Source: CAWCBG01 sp963793845
GTDB taxonomy: Bacteria > Acidobacteriota > Terriglobia > Terriglobales > Acidobacteriaceae
Length of the DNA stretch: 64,000 nucleotides
Reading direction: 5' to 3'
Assembly: GCA_963793845.1 (NCBI GenBank)
Contig: CAWCBG010000014.1
Location: 1,116,001-1,180,000, forward strand
Every line of letters starts with the position of its first letter. Position 1 is the stretch's first letter. Made by a program: the position numbers and the translations under genes. Shown here piece by piece: positions 50,116-57,965 of this stretch. Under the pieces are notes generated by a model that did no database searches, was not told the DNA's origin, and saw nothing but the letters and a program-made list of their open reading frames with translations.

Positions 50116-50325
50116 ATGAACTTCAGCCAATTGGCGAACACCACTCCCAACTACCCTCAGAGCAACGCCATGGACAAGCAGTGCTTGCACCCTCGGGTCC
50201 AAGTCGTCTCTCGTGACGAAGACGCCGAATTCGTGGAATGTCTCGAATGCCGCGAAATCTTCGAATCGAGCGAGTTCCGCGACATGGACATCGAAGCCAA
50301 GATCCCCACCGAAGAAGAAGAATAA
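50116..50325 (+). CDS. Small acidic protein with a CxxC motif
   Basis: A 69-residue protein. After a short polar start, KQCLHPRVQVVSRDEDAEFVECLECREIFESSE contains one CxxC pair plus a separate cysteine, the look of half a zinc ribbon. The end is a run of acidic residues. I do not know the family. The start at ATG 50116 is preferred, with an in-frame ATG at 50170 as an alternative. A strong promoter-like sequence with an overlapping palindrome lies upstream, which argues for a real, regulated gene. Confidence 0.65.
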   Translation: MNFSQLANTTPNYPQSNAMDKQCLHPRVQVVSRDEDAEFVECLECREIFESSEFRDMDIEAKIPTEEEE

Positions 50326-50486
50326 CCAGCTACGTCGAATCGGGTTATGACTGCGCGAAGTTGCGGAAGTGTATTCGCAGTAAGACCGCTTGACTAACCG
50401 GAACGGGGAGACTTTTTGCTACTAGTCCAGTCTGGCCGTGAGACATTTTCGACCGTTCGCACGTAGCGGATGTAGGAGGGTACCTC

Positions 50487-50780
50487 ATGAAGCTCGTGGC
50501 TCTCATCCTAGTTCTTCTCTTTCTCGCCATAACGGCGGGCTGCGCTCCCGGACCCAACCAGATGAAAGGCTCGCCTGGCGAGAAGGCCTCCGTCGCAGGA
50601 TTCTGGCTGGGGTTATGGCAGGGATTTATCGCGCCGTTTGTGTTCGTGGTCTCGCTGTTTAAGAGCGATCTCAACATCTACGAAGTGCACAACAATGGTG
50701 CCCGGTACAACATCGGATACTTGTTCGGGATAGCGTGCTTTTTCGGGGGCAGCGGCAATCGGGTACGTCGGAGTGCCTGA
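50487..50780 (+). CDS. Small predicted lipoprotein
   Basis: A 97-residue protein with a lipoprotein signal (LALILVLLFLAITAGC; lipobox I-T-A-G-C, Cys at about residue 19). It continues with a short hydrophilic part, a hydrophobic segment (AGFWLGLWQGFIAPFVFVVSLF) and SDLNIYEVHNNGARYNIGYLFG. Similar small lipoproteins are common in acidobacteria and other bacteria, and I know no function. The GGAGG about ten bases before ATG 50487 fixes the start. It converges with tsaD. Confidence 0.75.
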   Translation: MKLVALILVLLFLAITAGCAPGPNQMKGSPGEKASVAGFWLGLWQGFIAPFVFVVSLFKSDLNIYEVHNNGARYNIGYLFGIACFFGGSGNRVRRSA

Positions 50781-50815
50781 AAGTACCCGCATAAACGGCG
50801 CTGGATTTCTCCGAA

Positions 50816-51963
50816 CTACTTCAATCGCAGCCCTGCCTCGGCCGACAACTCTGCGTCAGCAAATTCGCCGAGCAGGAATCGCGGGTAGGCGGCAGCGGCA
50901 ATCATGGCAGCGTTGTCGGTCGATAACTTCCGCGAAGGGAAATATACCGGCAGGCCTTCCTCGTGAGCGGCGGCTTCGAAGGTGCTGCGCAGTTCGCTAT
51001 TGGCGGCAACTCCTCCCGTCACCAGCAAGGTAGCCACGTCATATTCGCGGGCGGCCGTCAACGTCTTGCCAACCAGGTCATTCACCACCGCGCGCTGGAA
51101 CGAGGCAACCAGATCGAGCGTTCGTGGATCGCTGGCAGCCAGATAGTCCTCGCGCGTGGGTTTTGCCTTGGCGCGGAGGGCTTCCCTGCGCTGCTCGATG
51201 GCGTCCTTCATCCCGTTGGCTTCCACGTAGCGCAGGACTGCGGTCTTGATTCCGCTGTAAGAGAAGTCGATGCGGCGCTCGTCCTCCGAATGACGGTTCT
51301 GCGGATTGCGGTCGCGATGTTTGATCTGGGCGAAGGGGAACTTCACTGCCGCGGGATTACCATGTTGTGCGAGAAAGTCGATGACCGGACCGCCGGGATA
51401 GCCCAGTTCGAGCAGCTTAGCCACCTTGTCGAAGGCCTCACCAGCCGCGTCGTCGCGAGTGTGCCCTATATTGTGATAGCTCCATGAGTTTTGCTCCTGC
51501 TTCGCCAGGTAGAGATGGGTATGCCCACCGCTCACCACCAGCGCGAGCACCGGGAACTCGAGTTGGTAGTTGTTTTTCTGACGCTCCTCCAGCAGCACGG
51601 CGTGAATGTGACCCTCAAGATGGTTGACGCCGATGAGGGGCTTCTCCGTGGCGTAAGACAGAGCCTTCGCGTAACTCAGGCCGACCAGCAGCGATCCAGC
51701 CAGTCCGGGACCTTTGGTCACCGCGATAGCGTCGATATTGTCGTAGGTGCGGCCAGCGTCTTCAACTGCTTTGCGCACGACCGGCACGATGGCGCGCAGA
51801 TGCTCGCGCGAGGCAAGTTCGGGCACCACGCCTCCGTAAGGCTGGTGCGCGGCGATGGACGAGTAGACAATATTGGAAAGCAGTTCTTCGCCGGAGCGCA
51901 CCACGGCAGCAGCGGTTTCGTCGCAGGAGCTCTCAATGCCGAGGATGTAGGTGTCCCTCACAC
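50816..51963 (-). CDS. tsaD: tRNA N6-threonylcarbamoyladenosine transferase TsaD
   Basis: A 382-residue enzyme that transfers the threonylcarbamoyl group to A37 of ANN-decoding tRNAs. Landmarks are YILGIESSCDETAAAVV, KGPGLAGSLLVGLSYAKALS, the metal-binding VNHLEGHIHAV (His114, His118), VVSGGHTHLYL, and the nucleotide-binding TRDDAAGEAFDKVAKLLELGYPGGP, with LLVTGGVAANSELR near the end. An insertion around residues 235-275 (RNPQNRHSEDERR) is longer than in E. coli. The GTG at 51963 is the start; a much longer in-frame extension upstream is a shadow of the divergent cca gene. Confidence 0.94.
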
Positions 51964-52036
51964 TCTTATTGTAAGGGGAGATGCCGCGTGAATAAACGGG
52001 GGCCGTCGTCCGGCAGAATACAATCACTGGTGTTCT

Positions 52037-53386
52037 ATGAAGCAGCACGCCACCAACATCGTTCGCGAACTGCGGCAGCGGGGCTTTCAGGCCTATTTCG
52101 CCGGAGGCTGTGTGCGCGACATGCTGCTGGGCCTTCCGCCCGCAGACTACGACGTAGCCACCGACGCGACGCCGCAGCAGGTCATGCGCATCTTTCCCGA
52201 GACGTATGCGGTGGGCGCGCACTTCGGCGTTGTGCTGGTTCCATTGCCCGACGAAGTCGATTATGCCACGCTGCCGCCGGAGCATCCTCATGCCGTCGAA
52301 GTGGCGACCTTCCGTAGCGATGGCGTCTACTCCGATGGGCGGCATCCGGATGAGGTCAAGTATTCGCAGCGCCCCGAAGACGATGTGCAGCGCCGCGACT
52401 TCACCATCAACGGAATGATGATGGACCCGCTCGACGGAGATCGCGTGCTCGACTTCGTCGGCGGCCGTGAGGACCTGAAGGCGGGTATCATCCGAGCCAT
52501 CGGCGAGCCGGAACGCCGTTTCAGCGAAGACAAGCTGCGCATGTTGCGGGCGGTTCGTTTCGCCGCGCGCTTCGATTACGCCATCGAGCCCGCCACGTTC
52601 GCAGCCGTCCAGCAACTGGCGCCGCAAATTCACCAGGTCAGCCGGGAACGGGTACGTGACGAGCTGACCAAGATGCTTACGGAGGGACATGCGCGACGGG
52701 CTTTCGAGTCGCTGGACAGGTCGGGACTGCTCAACGAGGTGCTGCCCGAGATCAGCCGTATGCACGGGGTTGAGCAGCCTCCGCAGTACCATCCCGAGGG
52801 TGATGTCTGGATCCACACCATGCTCCTGCTGGAGAAGCTCCCGCCCAAGTGTTCACGGACGCTGGCCTGGGGTACGCTGCTACATGACGTGGGCAAGCCA
52901 CCGACGTTTCGCGTGGCGCCCGATCGCATTCGCTTCGATGGCCATGTCGAGGTCGGTGTGCGCATGGCCGAGGAGATTTGCCGGCGTCTGCACTTCTCCA
53001 ACGAAGACACCCAGCAGATTCTTGCGCTGGTCGCCAACCATATGCGCTTCGCCGATGTGGAGCGGATGAAAGAGTCGACCCTGAAGAAGTTCATGCGGCT
53101 GCCCAAGTTCGAGGAGCATATGGAGCTGCACCGCATGGACTGCCTCAGCAGCCATGCGAACCTGTCGCTGTACAACTTTGTGCGTGAGCGCCTCGAGCAG
53201 ACTCCGGAGGAGCAGATGCGGCCGGAGCCGTTGCTCAAGGGAGAAGACCTGATCGCGCTGGGCTATCGCCCAGGGCCGCAGTTCCGCGAGATGCTGGCGG
53301 CGCTGGAAGACGCCCAATTGGAAGAGGCAGTACAGAGCAGGGAAGAAGCCTTGGCATTCGTGCTGGGAAATTTCCCGCTTCCGTAA
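52037..53386 (+). CDS. CCA tRNA nucleotidyltransferase / poly(A) polymerase family, with HD domain
   Basis: A 449-residue class II nucleotidyltransferase. The catalytic head is YFAGGCVRDMLLGLPPADYDVATDATPQQ (GGxVRD and DxD pattern) with RRDFTINGMMMDP. The RNA-binding neck includes RFSEDKLRMLRAVRFAARFDYAI. A C-terminal HD phosphohydrolase domain has LLHDVGKPPTFR and VANHMRFADVERM. It repairs or adds the 3' CCA of tRNAs, or adds poly(A); sequence alone does not separate the two. It is divergent from tsaD (73-bp gap), another tRNA-modification gene, and overlaps the following DUF721 gene. Confidence 0.9.
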   Translation: MKQHATNIVRELRQRGFQAYFAGGCVRDMLLGLPPADYDVATDATPQQVMRIFPETYAVGAHFGVVLVPLPDEVDYATLPPEHPHAVEVATFRSDGVYSDGRHPDEVKYSQRPEDDVQRRDFTINGMMMDPLDGDRVLDFVGGREDLKAGIIRAIGEPERRFSEDKLRMLRAVRFAARFDYAIEPATFAAVQQLAPQIHQVSRERVRDELTKMLTEGHARRAFESLDRSGLLNEVLPEISRMHGVEQPPQYHPEGDVWIHTMLLLEKLPPKCSRTLAWGTLLHDVGKPPTFRVAPDRIRFDGHVEVGVRMAEEICRRLHFSNEDTQQILALVANHMRFADVERMKESTLKKFMRLPKFEEHMELHRMDCLSSHANLSLYNFVRERLEQTPEEQMRPEPLLKGEDLIALGYRPGPQFREMLAALEDAQLEEAVQSREEALAFVLGNFPLP

Positions 53387-53754
53387 TGCCCCGATTTGCA
53401 CAACTTCCTCGCCGGTTGAGCACGGTTTGCGATGCTAAAATCGGAGTTCCAATCATGCAGCATGCGCGTGGCACATTGCGGAAGATTTTCGCCGAGACAC
53501 TGCGGCGGGAGGGCGGCGACAAAGCGGCGATGCTCGCGTGGCCACTAGCTTGCGGAGGCACGGTAGCGGGCAAAACCAGCGCGATCAGCTATGCCGACGG
53601 CTTGCTGGTAGTCGGAGTGCCTGATGCAGCCTGGCGTTATCAGTTGCAATCGCTAACCCAGCAATACATCGCGGCCCTCAACCAGATCAGCGCACAGAAA
53701 GTACAGCAAATCAGCTTTATCGTCTCCCGGCACGACGCACCAACACAGCATTGA
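53386..53754 (+). CDS. DUF721/DciA-like protein
   Basis: A 122-residue protein with the DUF721 core: WPLACGGTVAGKTSAISYADGLLVVGVPDAAWRYQLQSL and INQI-like ending (ALNQISAQKVQQISFIV). In other bacteria this domain, DciA, loads or stabilises the replicative helicase. Here it lies downstream of cca, a common arrangement for DUF721 proteins in acidobacteria as I recall it. The ATG at 53386 overlaps the cca stop (TAATG), but ATG 53455 would start right at the domain. Confidence 0.8.
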   Translation: MPRFAQLPRRLSTVCDAKIGVPIMQHARGTLRKIFAETLRREGGDKAAMLAWPLACGGTVAGKTSAISYADGLLVVGVPDAAWRYQLQSLTQQYIAALNQISAQKVQQISFIVSRHDAPTQH

Positions 53755-53769
53755 TCGAGGACAGCCCCC

Positions 53770-54096
53770 ATGGTTTCCGAGAAAGACGTTGCTTACGTTG
53801 CCGAACTAGCGCACCTGGAACTGACCGAGGAAGAACGTGTTCACCTGCTGAAGGACCTGAACTCCATTCTTGGCTACATCGAGCGGCTGAATCAGCCGGA
53901 CACTAGCAACGTCGAGCCCATGGCGCAGATGGTTAGCCGTTACGGAGCGCGTTCCGGCGCCAAGGGCGGAGAATCGTTCGGCTACGCTATGCGCGCCGAC
54001 GAAGAGTTGCCCTGTCTGCCGCACGACGAGGCGCTGCGCAATGCTCCGGTCACTGACGGAACATTCTTCAAGGTTCCCAAGGTGATTGAGCGGTAA
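53770..54096 (+). CDS. gatC: Asp-tRNA(Asn)/Glu-tRNA(Gln) amidotransferase subunit C
   Basis: A 108-residue GatC, the small subunit that clamps GatA and GatB. The start VSEKDVAYVAELAHLELTEEERVHLLKDLNSILGYIERLNQPDTSNVEPM is the family signature, and the end (DEALRNAPVTDGTFFKVPKVIER) is complete. With GatA and GatB it amidates Glu-tRNA(Gln) or Asp-tRNA(Asn). gatA follows 22 bp later; gatB is not in the window. Confidence 0.95.
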   Translation: MVSEKDVAYVAELAHLELTEEERVHLLKDLNSILGYIERLNQPDTSNVEPMAQMVSRYGARSGAKGGESFGYAMRADEELPCLPHDEALRNAPVTDGTFFKVPKVIER

Positions 54097-54118
54097 AGGA
54101 AAACCTTCCGGACAATCC

Positions 54119-55564
54119 ATGAACATTGATTTCCTCACAGTCGATGCCGCCCGAACCGCGGTGCTGGAGAAACAGACAACAGCAACCGAGCTTGCGGACG
54201 CTTTCTACCGGAAGATCAACGTGGAAGATCCGAAGATTGGTGCATTCCTGACGCTGTGCGAGGACCGCGCCCGTGGCCAGGCAGAGCGAGTTGAGCAGCT
54301 AGCCGATACCGGAGATGTGCTGCCGCCGCTAGCGGGTGTGCCGATCGCGGTGAAGGATGTGCTTGCCACGAAAGGCGTGCGCACTACTGCGGGATCGAAG
54401 ATCCTGGCCAACTTCATCGCTCCATATGATGCGACTGCGGTGGCGAAGCTGGAAGCTGCCGGAGCGGTAATGCTTGGCAAGACCAACTGCGACGAGTTCG
54501 CCATGGGCTCATCGAACGAGAACTCCGGCTTCTATCCCGTACACAATCCCGTCGATCTCACGCGCGTACCAGGTGGCTCTTCAGGAGGTTCGGCCGCTGC
54601 GGTTGCAGCAGGCATGGCGGTGGCGGCTCTCGGGTCTGACACCGGTGGATCGATCCGGCAGCCTGCAGCATTTTGCGGAGTGGTGGGTCTGAAGCCGACC
54701 TACGGACGCGTTTCGCGCTATGGCCTGATCGCCTTTGCCTCGTCGCTCGATCACGTCGGCTGCTTCGGCAAGACGGTGAAAGACGCTGCACTGGTACTGC
54801 AACATATGGCAGGGCGCGACCCGCTGGACTCGACCTCGGCTGATGTTCCAGTGCCCGACTACGCAGCCCAGCTTGGGCAGCCGCTTGCCGGCAAGAAGAT
54901 CGGCATACCGAAGGAATATTTCGGAGAGGGGCTCGACCCAGAGGTGCGCGCTGCGGTTGAGAGCGGTGTTCAGGAATTGGCGAAAGCGGGCTGTGAGGTG
55001 GTCCAGATTTCGCTTCCACATACAGATTATGCGATTCCAACTTATTACCTCGTGGCTACCGCGGAAGCGTCTTCGAACCTGGCACGGTACGACGGAGTGC
55101 GTTATGGCGTGCGGGCCGAAGGAGTGAAGACGTTGGCGGAGATGTACCGCAAGACACGCGACGCTGGATTCGGCGCGGAAGTGAAGCGGCGTATCATGCT
55201 CGGGACCTATGCGTTGAGTGCAGGCTATTACGATGCCTACTACTTGAAGGCGCAGCGGGTGCGCAGCCTGCTGGCGCGCGACTTCGACGAGGCCTTCGCC
55301 CGAGTGGACGCCATCGTGACGCCTACGACTCCGACGGCCGCGTTCAAGCTGGGCGAAAAGGCGGACGATCCGCTGGCCATGTACCTGGCCGACATCTATA
55401 CGGTGACGGCCAACTTGGTAGGCGTTCCGGGACTGTCGGTGCCGTGCGGTAAGAGTAGGGAAGGCCTTCCCATAGGAATACAGATTCTGGGGAAACACTT
55501 CGACGAGTCCACCGTACTGCAATTAGGGCATGTAGTGGAGCATGCGCTGGCGGCGAAGATGTAG
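54119..55564 (+). CDS. gatA: Asp-tRNA(Asn)/Glu-tRNA(Gln) amidotransferase subunit A
   Basis: A 481-residue amidase-signature enzyme that frees ammonia from glutamine or asparagine for tRNA amidation. The Ser-cisSer-Lys triad region is visible: PIAVKDVLATKGVRTTAGSKIL, then VPGGSSGGSAAAVAAGMAVAALGSDTGGSIRQPAAFCG. The ending SVPCGKSREGLPIGIQILGKHFDES is typical. The ATG at 54119 is chosen over 54086, which lies inside gatC. It is followed by a CT-GA-AG hairpin rather than a classic terminator. Confidence 0.95.
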   Translation: MNIDFLTVDAARTAVLEKQTTATELADAFYRKINVEDPKIGAFLTLCEDRARGQAERVEQLADTGDVLPPLAGVPIAVKDVLATKGVRTTAGSKILANFIAPYDATAVAKLEAAGAVMLGKTNCDEFAMGSSNENSGFYPVHNPVDLTRVPGGSSGGSAAAVAAGMAVAALGSDTGGSIRQPAAFCGVVGLKPTYGRVSRYGLIAFASSLDHVGCFGKTVKDAALVLQHMAGRDPLDSTSADVPVPDYAAQLGQPLAGKKIGIPKEYFGEGLDPEVRAAVESGVQELAKAGCEVVQISLPHTDYAIPTYYLVATAEASSNLARYDGVRYGVRAEGVKTLAEMYRKTRDAGFGAEVKRRIMLGTYALSAGYYDAYYLKAQRVRSLLARDFDEAFARVDAIVTPTTPTAAFKLGEKADDPLAMYLADIYTVTANLVGVPGLSVPCGKSREGLPIGIQILGKHFDESTVLQLGHVVEHALAAKM

Positions 55565-55582
55565 GTAGTGGGGTGCTTCAAC

Positions 55583-55608
55583 GCGGACCTGAAGGTCCGC
55601 ACTACCCC
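55583..55608. repeat. CT-GA-AG family hairpin with ACTACCCC tail
   Basis: GCGGACCT-GA-AGGTCCGC (55583-55600) is a perfect hairpin followed by ACTACCCC. It lies between convergent gatA and the FmdE-like gene, whose stop it nearly touches, and could serve as a shared 3' structure. Confidence 0.7.
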
Positions 55609-56187
55609 AGCGGTTCATAGTAGCTCTCTCCGGCGCACGCATGACACAGAATGTGGCCGTTACGCCTTACCTCCCTTTGGAAGTTGATGCCTTCACCGCA
55701 CTGTTCGCAGACGATGCGCTCGCCCTTGTAGCCGGGCAGGTCCTCCGGCCTGACGTCCACTTTGACCCAGTGCACCGCAAACAGGTCGTCATTCGCGATC
55801 TCGCGATAGGCGAGCATCTGCTGCTGATTCTTGTTCTCGATTTCGGGATGCATCTTACGCGCCAGCGCCTTGGAACTTTCCCTGGCGGCGACCCGCACGG
55901 CCTTGCCGGACGTTAGATCGACGAAGGTAGCGGCGACCTTGCCCCAATCGCGAAACTTCAGCGCGCGCTTCCCCAGCCGGCAGCCGGTCACCACACCAAC
56001 GGCATCGGTGGCACACCGATCAATCTCCACATAGGTGACCAGCCGCTTTGCGGTCTTTGCCATGCGGGTCGTCGATACCCAGCAGCTCAAGCCCGAGCAT
56101 CGCCATGCGCACGCCTAGCACCTGTCCAGCGCAGAGGTGGCCGTGAGCGATTTCCGCATCGTGCAAGAGCTCGTCGAAGGTCTTCAA
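55602..56187 (-). pseudogene. FmdE-like protein, interrupted by one +1 frameshift
   Basis: Two frames join into a ~194-residue protein. The first (TTG at 56187, AGGAG ~8 bases upstream) gives the FmdE signature EIAHGHLCAGQVLGVRMAML and GIDDPHGKDRK. Skipping the single base at 56046 continues as RLVTYVEIDRCATDAVGVVTGCRLGKRALKFRDWGK, and ends with a zinc ribbon (CEQCGEGINF...CHACAG). FmdE-like proteins occur with molybdenum/tungsten enzymes or transporters and are thought to bind metal; they are not restricted to methanogens. The preceding gene, also frameshifted, ends 18 bases upstream, so the two form a pair. Confidence 0.85.
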
Positions 56188-56205
56188 CCGCCCGGCTCCT
56201 TGTGG

Positions 56206-56872
56206 CTACTGTTCGTCGGGGGACGAATCTGCGATCACATCGACGTTGCGTCCGGCCACATTGACGGTGAACTTCTGGCCTTTCCCTGGCCAAAAAGTCA
56301 CGCGCGCCGGGCTCCGCTCCCAATGCGGCGCGGCGCAATCGGCAGCGGACGAGGGCGTCGCCTTCAGTTTTGCCAAGCGACTTCCGGAACAGAGGCTTAC
56401 GGATCCCGATTTGCGTCACCAGGGCATACACTCCGTCGCCATTTTCTGGCACTCCACAATACGCGGCGTAATCGCGGTACCAGCTTACCTCAGAGTGATA
56501 AGGGTCGAAGTCGGCTAGCTTCAGAGCTGATACTTTACCCGAACTGCGATCCACCAGCAGCCATCCTCCTCGCTGCCACAACCATTTAGGATGCTTCTTC
56601 GGGTCGTCGGGCAGCGAGTCATTGATACGAAAGGCCCGCTGGACCACAAACAGCCGGTCCGTAACGTCGTGCCGCGCACCGGTAGTGTATTCCTTCAGTT
56701 TGGTATCGACATACAAGGCGTGAACGGTCATGTCCAGAGTCTTCTCTCCGGCGGGTACTGATGGCACTTTTACTTGTATGGGTGCGCCGAAGCTGACGAC
56801 ATGTGGTTTGGCGGCCGCGGCAGCGAAACCTGTGCCTGCCAGCAAAACGAAAGCAAGTTGGAAGCAGCGCAT
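56206..56872 (-). pseudogene. Secreted protein of unknown function, interrupted by one +1 frameshift
   Basis: About 221 residues if the frame is repaired. The first frame has a signal peptide (RCFQLAFVLLAGTGFAAAA), then FGAPIQVKVPSVPAGEKTLDMTVHALYVD, VTDRLFVVQRAFRINDSLPDD and ADFDPYHSEVSWYRDYAAYCGVPENGDGVYALV. Near 56380, one extra base leads into an Arg-rich shadow frame. Skipping it gives RLAKLKATPSSAADC and VTFWPGKGQKFTVNVAGRNVDVIAD before a TAG at 56206, a normal beta-rich ending. I know no function. Its position immediately before the FmdE-like gene suggests a shared, possibly metal-related, role. Confidence 0.75.
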
Positions 56873-57005
56873 TTGATAAAAAGGCTAATCCTGCATCCCT
56901 ATCGACCGCAAGTTACGGAAGTTGTAGGGTGGCTGGTTGGCGAAATCCTGGCCGAGAGGCACATTCTTGCAACTGTCATACAATGTATCAGCGTCTAAGC
57001 TGCTG

Positions 57006-57797
57006 ATGACCGACTTGATTTACAGCTTCATTCTTCCCGCTTACAACGAAAGTGAGCGGCTCGCCACTTCGCTGCCGAAGGTGTTGGACTACATTCATCA
57101 GCAGGCATTCCGTGCCGAGATCATCATTGTTGATGACGGTTCCACTGATGACACTGCAGGTGTAGTGCGCCGCTTTGCAGCCTTGCATCCCATAGTGCGC
57201 TTACTGCAGAACCCGGGTAATCGCGGCAAGGGATACAGCGTTCGCAATGGTGTATTGCACGCAAAGGGCGACGTTGTATTGTTCACTGACGCGGACCTGT
57301 CTTCGCCGATCGACGAAGCGGGTAAACTGTTTGCTGCGCTCGAAGAAGGCGCTGACGTCGCCATCGGTTCGCGCTGGCTACGGCGTGAATTGCAGACGGA
57401 GCGCCAGCCCTGGCATCGCCAGCTCTACGGCCGGATGTTCAATCTGGGGCTGTGGATCGTGCTCGGCCTGACCTACCGCGACACCCAGTGCGGCTTCAAG
57501 GCCTTCGACCGTAAAGCGGCGCAAGTTATTTTTCCCCGCCAGCGGATCGAAAGGTGGGGCTTTGATCCGGAGCTGCTGTTTCTAGCCCGTAAGTTCAAGC
57601 TGAAGGCGGTCGAGGTGCCCGTCCTGTGGGCGCACGATCATCGCTCCAAGATTAGTCCTCTGCGCGATGGAATGCGGATGGGTCTTGAGATCCTTAGGGT
57701 TCGGTGGAGCGAAATGAATAGTCTGTACGAACAGCCTTCAGTGACGATGGACGAAGTACCTGCTCCCGAGGCCCCTGCCGTCCAAGTCGTCAAATAG
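57006..57797 (+). CDS. Family 2 glycosyltransferase (dolichyl-phosphate glucosyltransferase-like)
   Basis: A 263-residue GT2 enzyme: YSFILPAYNESERLATSLPKVL, IIIVDDGSTDDTAGVV, NRGKGYSVRNGVLHAKGDVVLFTDADLSSPIDEAGKLF (DxD), and LTYRDTQCGFKAFDRKAAQVIF. This last segment is characteristic of the ALG5/DPG-synthase branch, which moves glucose from UDP-glucose to a polyprenyl phosphate. It has no obvious C-terminal membrane anchor, only a short hydrophilic tail. It stands alone downstream of divergent genes. The ATG at 57006 is chosen over 56937. Confidence 0.88.
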   Translation: MTDLIYSFILPAYNESERLATSLPKVLDYIHQQAFRAEIIIVDDGSTDDTAGVVRRFAALHPIVRLLQNPGNRGKGYSVRNGVLHAKGDVVLFTDADLSSPIDEAGKLFAALEEGADVAIGSRWLRRELQTERQPWHRQLYGRMFNLGLWIVLGLTYRDTQCGFKAFDRKAAQVIFPRQRIERWGFDPELLFLARKFKLKAVEVPVLWAHDHRSKISPLRDGMRMGLEILRVRWSEMNSLYEQPSVTMDEVPAPEAPAVQVVK

Positions 57798-57965
57798 GCG
57801 CCTCGCCGAGGGCAGCTTTTCTGTCTGTAAATTTTGGAGCCTTTGTCCCGTCGCTGCATCTTTTCTTAGGTCGCTATAAGAACTCGCGCTAACTCCGGCG
57901 TCAAGCTGCCGAACGCGGATCGCGGGTTGCTATTTTTGCATCTCAACGGATTCGGTTTTGTGATC

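Noticed and set aside
51964..52816. Long N-terminal extension of the TsaD frame
   Set aside because: It runs antisense over cca, lacks homology-like features, and TsaD starts normally at the GTG at 51963.
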